Of a stretch of 64,000 nt of DNA, positions 56,901 through 64,000 are shown one piece after another (the stretch's first letter is position 1; every line of letters begins with the position of its first letter). The stretch is from positions 1,363,582 through 1,427,581 of the forward strand of contig CM030941.1 of the NCBI GenBank assembly GCA_018136815.1. Reading direction: 5' to 3'. This DNA comes from Isochrysis galbana. Its lineage: Eukaryota; Haptophyta; Isochrysidales; Isochrysidaceae. The notes below the pieces were generated by a model. The model did not search any database, was not told the DNA's origin, and worked only from the letters and a program-made list of their open reading frames with translations. The position numbers and the translations under genes were made by a program.

Positions 56901-59169
56901 GCCTCACACACGCGAGTCGACGCGAACGAGCTTGAGACTCTCCTTCTAGCCCTGAGCAGTCCGCGGACCCCTCCCGAAACGCCTTGTGGCCGATCGGCGG
57001 CACCACGCACGCCCCAGGGAGCTATACCGCACAGTGGTACTGAGGATCCTCTTGGGCAGACGAGCCATAGCGCTGATGATTTCGCAAGCGCGAACAGTGC
57101 TGGGGGTGTGGCCGTGCGCAGACGTGCGAATGGGGACGGCTTAGCTATCGTCGCACAGGGAGCGGGATCTTTCTTCAAGGCGATGCATCCACCGAACGCA
57201 GGTATTATTGATCTTCTCGAAGGGGGTTCTACGACGGGCCTTTTACTTCGGCACTTCGAGTGGAGAGGATCGGTGCGCATTTGGTGGCATGGAGAGCGGC
57301 ACGTGACCGAGGAAGAGGCCGATGCTCTTGTTCGGGACTTGCGTCTTGCGGAGTCATCGCGGGAACGGAAAGAGGTGCGGTGGCATTATTGCGTGACACA
57401 TGGCGTCGCGCACATATGACCACCTCTCAAAATTTGATCTCCATTGCATCATCTACGATCACGTTGGAACTGTTCGTGCCGCGAGGCAATCCGAATTCGC
57501 ACCCGAGAAGAAGCGCAGTGTGGTCGGCAGCTCTTTCCCTCGGGACCTCTAGAGCATCTCTCTTGCTACAGCTCGATCCTTGCGTTCTCACTCCATTGCA
57601 CGTGTATGCACGCAGGTCATGGCGCGGGCATACCGCGGGCTCGTTGTTACTCAGGCGAGTGCAATGGAGGACCCGTATCAGGACGACGTGCCGGCTTCAA
57701 TCTCTGCGCTGCGGAATGAAGGTTATCGGATTATGATGGTAACAGGCGATTCTGAGTCCGCCGCCGAGAACATCGCTTATGCAACAGGGCTAGCAGTACG
57801 TGGTGGTGAGTCACCGAGGCCGCTGGTACGTGTTCAGGCTGATTCGGCCACGGAGCTCCTCGAGGTTCTCCAAATGCTCCGACCCGCCGCACGTCTGGGC
57901 GAGTTTTGTTTCTTATTCGGCTCGAGCACCACAGCTATACTTCAGCGGGTAGCCGAGGTCCTGGAGGCGAATAAACCCCGCCCAGGATTCATATATAGCG
58001 CAGCGAGGCAAGGCCTCGCCGGCTTGCTCCCGAGGCCAGCTTTTCGAGCTCTCGCACGAGTTCCAGGATGTGCAGACTTGTGCGCCGGGCAGCCCGGGGT
58101 ATCGATGGAGTACGCGCTGGCCACATCGGTGGTCGAGTCTATGGTTGAGCTGCTTTGTTCAGGCGCCCACACCGTGGTATGGGCGCAGATCTCGGTTGAC
58201 CAAAAGCCTTTTGTCGCCTGGTTTGTGCAACGGCACATGCGTCTGATGGCCCTCGCGATTGGTGATGGAGTCAATGATGTTGGGATGATTCGTGCATCTC
58301 ACGTTTCTATGGGAATCCGGGGCACTGAATCGCGTCTTGCTGCACAGGCCGCGTCCTTCCGCGCCTCGGAATGGCGACAGATTAGACCATTGCTGCTCTC
58401 ACACGCCGTGCGCTCCATGGTGTTGCTATCTACAACGATGAAGTGGGTCTATTATAAACACGCGATGACGGCGTGCGCTCTCGAAGCATGGATGGTCCAC
58501 AACCGTTATGCGTCATGGCGTGATCCAACTGATCCCATATACATGATCTTCTGGAATGGGGCAGTGTTCCTCAACGCGCTTGCTTATGCAGTTGAGGACT
58601 CAATTGTTGACCCGCTCACCGTTCGTCACAAGAATCTCTTCTCCGCGTGGGCCTTCCTTCGGTGGTGGTTGACAGGCGCGATACACGGCTTTATGATTAC
58701 GTTCACCTTAGTTTTAGCGTTCGACGCACAGCCGCCACGCGAGCTGGGGGTACGCTTCATGTGCGTTTCGTCGGTAGTGCTCGCTGCTCGCCTTGCCTTC
58801 ATCACTAATCATTGGCTGTCGTGGGACGACGTCATGGCTGCGGGTCAAGGGAATGCGCCGTTGATCGTCCGCTGGACTTTGCGGGCGCTGCATACAAAGA
58901 TTGGACATTGGGTGCCTTGCTTCTTCTTTACGTATTGCCAAACCCGTTGGGCTGGGATCGAAACTATCCCCGTTGTTCTACTTGCAATCGGGGTCGCGGC
59001 CGTATGTGTGCTCACAGATTGTCTTATCTTCCCGCGCCGGGGCCCCATCCGCTATGCCGTGGAAGGAGCGTGCTCGTTGATGATATTGCCTCGCCGCTTG
59101 CTCATGCGTATTGGAGGAGGCACTAAGGCCCCCGTCGAGTTGCAGAAAATCTCCGCGAAGAAGCAATAA
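53962..59169 (+). CDS. Divergent P4-type ATPase (putative phospholipid flippase), 5 exons
   Basis: Predicted exons 53962-54867, 55047-55685, 55771-55854, 55962-57374 and 57616-59169 give about 1531 residues. P4 hallmarks: DDFFFLFVAFGQIVETGSF before the actuator domain, LTGESKP (about 365), LTDKTGTLTLNRM (phospho-Asp about 578), MMVTGDSESAAENIAYATGL, and LAIGDGVNDVGMIRASHVSMGI (about 1230) followed by a P4-like M5-M10 tail (YYKHAMTACALEAWM). Such pumps move phospholipids to the cytosolic leaflet, often with a CDC50 subunit not seen here. Unusual points: about 250 extra N-terminal residues with two extra membrane segments (about 13-30 and 108-135), and a long nucleotide-binding region that is low-complexity, with QGAGSFF where KGAD-like sequence is expected. 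The first exon is open to the ATG, which follows an untranslated GC-rich lead. Intron 4 is long enough to hide a small exon. Confidence 0.88.
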
Positions 59170-60180
59170 ACAAATGCAGGCCTGCCCCGTCCCTTCCCGC
59201 ACTTGAACGAGGCCCAAGGTAGTGCACATGAGCCCTTGGTGATGATGTCGACGGCCAAGGCATGGGCATGTCGGCTGAACGACGCCAGGCGGCTCACCGG
59301 GGCGACGGCCAGAGTCTCGTCCTTGTTGCCGAGCTCCTCTGGGTCCGTCTGCTTGCTTCTTCGGTGTTTGTGGTCCCGTCCGCTGCGAGTCGTTCTCATC
59401 GCACTTGCGCTTGGCTGCCGCCGAGACCGAGGAGTTCAAGTCGTTGCGCAGCGCTAGCGTTCTACGTCAAGTCGGCCCCAGCACGTCGGCTTTGTCAAAT
59501 TCGCGGCGTCACATGCAGCCGTGAAGGGGGGGGGGGGGGGGAGGGGTTGCGTTTGTGCGTAGCAAGACGAGTGACAAGTGACAATGTCGAGTGTCCATAG
59601 ATTATCGTCTTTTTCTTTTTTATTCGTCTGCGACGCCGGGGATCATATTTGCAGGGAAGCCACAGCACAGATCTAGCTGCTCTAGCTCGTCGCTCTAGTG
59701 ATGTGTGCAATGTAATAGTGTGTTATATTTGTCTAGCTTGCCATACATAGTATGTTACATAGATCGCTAATATCGCGCCGATCGTGTCTAGCCGCAGCGA
59801 CTCCCTTCCCCTTCCGGTCGACCATGTGCGTAGCACTAGCACCCGGAACTCATAATTCTAGCTCTTCTTTCCCTCGCTCGCGGTGAAAAGCACTCCGTGT
59901 GGACGCCTGGAGCCTTCGTTTGTAGAGCTCCCTCCCTCCTGCGGTTTCGAAGGAGAAGGGAAGTTCCCCAACATTTCTGCATCCCAGGCGCCCTCAGTAA
60001 CTGGCGCTTATTACATTTGCAGCATGCCTCCTCGTGCATGAGTGGGGAGGGGGGGGGGGGGGGGCGCGAGGCCCTCCTACACGACCCCTACTCTAAGAGC
60101 AGGTGGTCCTGACCTTCCCAAGACAAGAGACCATCTACTTCCACTTAATCTCCCGAAATTTTAATTCCCCGATATTTAGG
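59170..60180. other. Intergenic region
   Basis: No gene supported. G runs at about 59527-59541 and 60050-60063. Minus frames at 59052-59439 overlap the ATPase tail and look like composition artefacts. Confidence 0.5.
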
Positions 60181-60198
60181 TTTAGGTGGTCGGATGCC
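60181..60198. repeat. Target-site duplication of LINE copy D, left
   Basis: TTTAGGTGGTCGGATGCC (18 bp), repeated at 62757-62774. Confidence 0.92.
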
Positions 60199-60445
60199 GG
60201 GATGCCCGCTCTCCCCGCTAGCATTCCTGCTGACAGCGGAGGCCCTGACAAGGGCGATAAACGAAGATGACAACATAAACGGGATCATAGTCAATGGGGC
60301 TGAGCTTAAAATCAGCCAATTCGCCGACGACACCCAACTCCTCGCGTCCGACTACGCAAGTTTGGGCCGGTCGCTAAAATGGGTAGACCGATACGCAGCC
60401 GCTTCGTGCGGCAAGCCAAACGAACAAAAAATTCGAAGGACTTAG
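60194..60445 (+). pseudogene. LINE reverse transcriptase fragment (copy D, first part)
   Basis: Encodes MPGCPLSPLAFLLTAEALTR and QFADDTQLLASDY, aligned to copy C at 10980-11200. The frame closes after a GKPNEQK segment, next to an A run, where copy C continues with ADKFQGLR. The upstream fingers and palm are absent because of the 5' truncation. Confidence 0.85.
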
Positions 60446-62756
60446 ATGGGGCTCCCTAAAGCGTAAATCCCCACCACACGCTTTCAGGCGATACAAATGG
60501 TTAAAAAGCAACGAATGCGCGACGGTTCTTGGCGTGCCACTGGGGGGACTCGGGGCTACCAAAGCCTTTTGGAGGCGCCTTGCCGACAAAATAGACAAAA
60601 AAGTATCAGCCCTCGGGCCCATAATTGCAAACCTCTCCATTCACGGAAGAACGATGGTAGCGAACTTTTTAGTGCTATCCGTCCCAAGATATTGGATACA
60701 AACACTAGCAGCACCTCCATCGTTCCACAAAGCGCTCAAAAGCACGGTAGAGAGGGTGCTATGGACAAATCACCGCACGGGACGTAAGCTGCAATGGATA
60801 AAACATCCAGAGATCCCGCTCAAAGGAGACACGGAAAAGGGGCCGCACTTAGGCCTAGGCCTCCTCGATTGGAACAACCATGTAAAAGCAATACAAGCGA
60901 AATGGATACTAAACTACCTGGACGCAAGACAAGCTCAATGGAAACAAATTCTGGACGCATGGTTTTGCCGCACGCGCCTAGGCAGAGCGGCGGTGCTAGC
61001 CGACGTATCCGCGCACAAGCTAACGGACGGGATAAAAGGGAGGAGCAAGCTCCCGGCCTTCTGGAAGCAAGCCATAGCGAACGTGAGAGCGCTACAACTG
61101 AAACCTCTAAAGATGAGTAGAGACGGAGCGCTATCCCAACCGATATGGTCCAACCCGCACCATAGCGGACCGAACATGCACCCGACATGGGTAGCATTGT
61201 GGAACAAACTAGAATGTATCACAGTACATAACGTGTTCAAAGATCATGCATGTATAGAAACGTACACCGCAGAGGATTGCGAGCAATACCTCAAAAACAA
61301 CGACACCTACATACAATACAAGGGCGAGCACATCCCCCGCGATAAATTCTTGGGCACATGGACAAACATTGTGAAACACGCGCACGACCTAATAGGGGCA
61401 GCGAACCAGGAAACCACAGTCGCCCAAACACAAAGCTCCACGACCAGCACGCCAGAGAATACGGGAACCCCGACCCCTGAAATTCATATAAACCAAGAAG
61501 GAGAATACTTCGCCAAAGAGGGGGGCAAATGGTACGAAGTCGAACTCTCATACCTGGGCACGCCCATCCTTGGCGACCGCACGATAGCGGCACCTACTGA
61601 CCTAGACCCGACCCCTCCCGCGAAATGGGGCGAGGGCTTTAAATCTAGCAAAAGAACGGAATACCCGCTGCCGGACGAATACACCCTAGACGGTAAAACA
61701 CCACTCGATGCGACTGAAGTTACACACCTGACGAGAGCCCTGCAAAAGGCCCGCCGTAAACGCCGGCGACTCACGGGCCCCGACAACTGGGCAACGAGAC
61801 TACCAATAACGGATAGTGTCTGGGCGCACCTAGCCCAGATTTACACCTCGCCCATGGTAACAACGAGGGACACTCACCTGCACTTTAAACACACCACGCA
61901 TAGGAGAATAGTCACGGCCAATAGATTCGCACACCGTGACAAGGCGTGCCGTTTCTGTATGACATCGGACGAATCCTCCACGCACCTGGGAGAATGCCCG
62001 CGGCTAACAAACATCTTCGACGCCCTGGACACACTGGCCCGACACCCGAGCACGCCGGATAAACCACGCGAACAAAACATTATAGATAGGCTCTTCGTAC
62101 ACCCAAGCGGCCCATGCCCCAAGGCACTAGCAACGCTGTACATGCTCGCATGGAGGTACATCATAACGGACTTCTACAGGATATACTACGACAACGCCAC
62201 GTTCTTAGAAGAATCGGTACTAATACGCACACTGGAAAGATTCACCAAGCTGAGCAAGGCGCTATTATTCGCCAACTCAACGGACTCCGCGCGAACCGCC
62301 CAGGCGGGCATGGGGAGACAACCCAAAAAGAGGATAGACTTGGCCGACATCCGGCCACTCTACGGACTCGGCGAGAAGAACGAATTGACCCCCAGCGCGG
62401 AGCTAGTATCCCTAGCTAGCAAGCTAGGGATGGAGCACCTAGTCGAGACAGAAACCGCGAAACACAAGAGATAGAGGCGAATAACACGCCGGTGCACCAC
62501 CCTTGGAACAACCACATTAAGAGATGCCTACTCTATCCTACCAACGTAAATCCAAAAGGCCTGCCCGGACCCCACACCCAAAACCGGGCCCTAGGTAGTG
62601 TACTAGGGCCGCACCCCCGACACCGAAGACAAAGGAATGAGGGGGGGAAGGCAAGGGGGCGGAGAAAAGGGAGATAAGGGCGCTGGCTGATGTGCAGTAG
62701 CAGTAGTATGCGCTGTCCAGCGATAGGTGTGTAGCCCTGAACCTTCAGATTTTTTT
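60199..62756 (+). mobile_element. LINE copy D, 5'-truncated within the reverse transcriptase
   Basis: The best copy in the window for the distal half of ORF2. It starts just inside the PGCPLSPL motif of the reverse transcriptase, goes through FADDTQLL, the thumb and the zinc-binding C terminus, and ends with a 280-bp 3' UTR and a sense-strand T run. Flanking 18-bp duplications show target-primed insertion. One frame change near 60425-60440 (an A-rich stretch) separates the first part from the 646-residue frame. Confidence 0.93.
60534..62474 (+). CDS. LINE ORF2 distal part (copy D), 646 aa
   Basis: An open frame covering the thumb-like VPLGGLGATKAFWRRLADKI block, WILNYLDARQAQW, AWFCRTRLGRAAVL, a linker rich in Thr/Gln, the zinc motif CRFCMTSDESSTHLGEC, LAWRYIITDFYRIYYDN and AQAGMGRQPKKRIDL. 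Homology begins upstream of the first Met (from about 60440), so the Met is not a biological start. It serves as the reference for the other copies here. Confidence 0.88.
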   Translation: MPLGGLGATKAFWRRLADKIDKKVSALGPIIANLSIHGRTMVANFLVLSVPRYWIQTLAAPPSFHKALKSTVERVLWTNHRTGRKLQWIKHPEIPLKGDTEKGPHLGLGLLDWNNHVKAIQAKWILNYLDARQAQWKQILDAWFCRTRLGRAAVLADVSAHKLTDGIKGRSKLPAFWKQAIANVRALQLKPLKMSRDGALSQPIWSNPHHSGPNMHPTWVALWNKLECITVHNVFKDHACIETYTAEDCEQYLKNNDTYIQYKGEHIPRDKFLGTWTNIVKHAHDLIGAANQETTVAQTQSSTTSTPENTGTPTPEIHINQEGEYFAKEGGKWYEVELSYLGTPILGDRTIAAPTDLDPTPPAKWGEGFKSSKRTEYPLPDEYTLDGKTPLDATEVTHLTRALQKARRKRRRLTGPDNWATRLPITDSVWAHLAQIYTSPMVTTRDTHLHFKHTTHRRIVTANRFAHRDKACRFCMTSDESSTHLGECPRLTNIFDALDTLARHPSTPDKPREQNIIDRLFVHPSGPCPKALATLYMLAWRYIITDFYRIYYDNATFLEESVLIRTLERFTKLSKALLFANSTDSARTAQAGMGRQPKKRIDLADIRPLYGLGEKNELTPSAELVSLASKLGMEHLVETETAKHKR

Positions 62757-62774
62757 TTTAGGTGGTCGGATGCC
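62757..62774. repeat. Target-site duplication of LINE copy D, right
   Basis: Exact copy of 60181-60198, directly after the oligo(T) tail. Confidence 0.92.
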
Positions 62775-62884
62775 TAGCCCGTCACATTCCACCATTCTTA
62801 GCCGCTCGCTTTCCTCCTCCTTTTGCCGCACCTTTCTTTTGTCGGTGTCGGCACTGGTTGCTCATTCATTCAAGAGGGCGCAGT

Positions 62885-63214
62885 CTACAATGTTTTCACC
62901 CTTAGAAAGATTTCATTGAGAATCAACGAGCATGTTTCACCTTTCGATATCTGCTCATATGCTCGGCCTTGCAAACGCCGGAGAACGTAGGCAGAGCCCC
63001 TAACATTTTCAGGTTGAGGTGCAAAGGTTGGAGATTGAATATGCGCAAATGCGCCGTCGTCCGTCACGCTAGCCGAACCCCAACCCCCAATTCGGCGGTA
63101 AACGAGTCCTCGTTGCGGTGGGTCTCGAGGGGCAACGAACGCTATGATTCTATGGACTACGTCTCTCGGGAGCCTCCATCCTTCACCCAATGAGTTGTTC
63201 CTCTGCAGCACCAC
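62885..63214 (-). CDS. Possible exon of a hypothetical protein
   Basis: A 109-codon open stretch without an ATG start. It contains LPRDVVHRIIAFVAPRD, which recalls the short helical motif at the start of F-box-like proteins. An AG just upstream (about 63209) could be a splice acceptor. It lies only 120 bp beyond the Tic20 stop on the same strand. Evidence is thin; it may be noise. Confidence 0.25.
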   Translation of the reverse strand: MVLQRNNSLGEGWRLPRDVVHRIIAFVAPRDPPQRGLVYRRIGGWGSASVTDDGAFAHIQSPTFAPQPENVRGSAYVLRRLQGRAYEQISKGETCSLILNEIFLRVKTL

Positions 63215-63333
63215 ATCTCTATACCGTGCATACAGCAGTACTCAACGAATGCAGGCGGATCAACGCTGATGTCCAGGACTGACAGGGTAAATCGGAGGAG
63301 GCACCTGGATGAATACACCACAATGCGATCGCC

Positions 63334-64000
63334 TCAGAAAGGGCCGATCTGGAGGTCGGCAGCTTCTGAAATCACAGGTACTTGATCAGGTAGTTTACCT
63401 TGCACATTCGAAACGAGAGCATACGAGACCACCAGCGCCTGAGGATAGCATCAAGGATCACTGAGCAAGAGAACGGGAAACGGGAGCTAATGTCTGACCT
63501 AGAGTGCTCCAAGCTCTCTCTGCTGGCACCCAAACGTTAGGCATCCTCGATGAGCGTGCACGTACCATGACGTAGAAGACGAAGTTGGAGCCGATGATCG
63601 CGACGGACGATGGAATAGCACCAGATACGCTGGAGAAGAGGGAGGGAACGATCAGAAGGATATCCAACACCAGCGCTTGCTGTATATTGAAGCGAACGAA
63701 GCGCGAGAGTCCGGACGAAGGCCGTGTAAACACAGATAGACCAATGAAGGTGATGATCCCAGCAAATGGCAGAGAGTTGAATGCGATCACAAAAGGAAGA
63801 ACTGTTTTGGCAAACTCGAGCCCCCCGGGGACGTTGTTGAACACGTAAATACCGTATTGAAACCCGTCGATGAATGGGAGGAAATAGGGCAAAGTGGCAA
63901 AGACGCGCTCTGCCGGTGTTGGCTCCGAGGCGAGCATCCGAGGAGAACAAGCCCTGTGGGCACGCGCTTGCTGCGAGCGCTCGGAGGCCAACGAGGGCTT
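63334..64000 (-). CDS. Tic20-like plastid inner-envelope translocon subunit, 5' incomplete
   Basis: Exon 63566 to beyond the window edge and last exon 63334-63438, joined in frame by a GTACGT...AG intron. The protein shows the Tic20/Ycf60 pattern: FATLPYFLPFIDGFQYGIYV, an FAKTVLPFVIAFNSLPFAGI membrane segment, then RFVRFNIQQALVLDILLIVP, IIGSNFVFYVM continuing over the splice into ALVVSYALVSNVQGKLPD, and a VPVISEAADLQI tail. Four membrane helices are expected. It acts in protein import across the inner plastid envelope. The frame is open to 64000 without an ATG, and the Ala/Arg-rich start may be part of a transit peptide; the true 5' end lies outside. Confidence 0.9.

Noticed and set aside
59052-59457. 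Minus and plus frames after the P4-type ATPase
   Set aside because: They overlap the ATPase coding end or its 3' flank and lack any family match; best seen as shadows.

Overview
The window looks like nuclear DNA of a GC-rich, plastid-bearing unicellular eukaryote, most likely an alga. The clearest sign is a Tic20-type plastid inner-envelope translocon gene at the right edge. Other support comes from an OPR-type repeat protein, an algal-style ankyrin fragment, and host genes broken by short GT-AG introns (about 85-240 bp). No operons, Shine-Dalgarno sites, tRNAs, rRNAs or CRISPR arrays were seen. I cannot place the lineage more closely from sequence alone.

Host genes, left to right: an intron-less gene pair of unknown origin between two copies of a short tandem repeat (1-1470, minus); a seven-exon SERCA-type calcium ATPase (3432-7420, plus); a secretory-pathway protein with a p23/CS-like domain (14358-16244, plus); an OPR-like repeat protein fused to a class-16-type methyltransferase (17911-20082, minus); a coiled-coil protein (23900-25126, minus); a Ste20-like protein kinase (39078-41886, plus); a Yae1-type protein (42899-43636, plus); an EF-hand protein with a possible myristoylation site (48411-49460, minus); a divergent P4-type ATPase (53962-59169, plus); and Tic20 (63334 to the edge, minus).

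Much of the rest is mobile DNA. A young, whole-looking Ty3/Gypsy chromovirus occupies 26073-38147 with 1118-bp LTRs and a 5-bp target duplication. Its pol reading frame has a methyltransferase-like segment just before the protease. One LINE family appears at 7.9-8.9 kb, 8.9-10.4 kb, 10.4-12.2 kb, 49.9-53.2 kb and 60.2-62.8 kb. Two of its insertions have clear target duplications (17 and 18 bp) and end in a sense-strand oligo(T) tail. A second repeat family, called rep-1 here, ends in a short hairpin. Its longest copy sits inside a LINE copy and is flanked by a 16-bp duplication. There are also several inverted-repeat elements (12.6-13.6 kb, 42.4-42.75 kb and 44.8-47.1 kb), the last carrying an ankyrin-repeat gene fragment, plus minisatellites and homopolymer G/C runs.

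The host genes do not form one pathway. Two P-type ATPases (a calcium pump and a putative lipid flippase) are membrane transporters. Tic20 implies plastid protein import. The repeat-methyltransferase fusion, the membrane-anchored cystine-knot-like protein and the methyltransferase-bearing retroelement are the least ordinary items. Exon borders were placed by hand from GT/AG positions, frame and family resemblance, so they are predictions.
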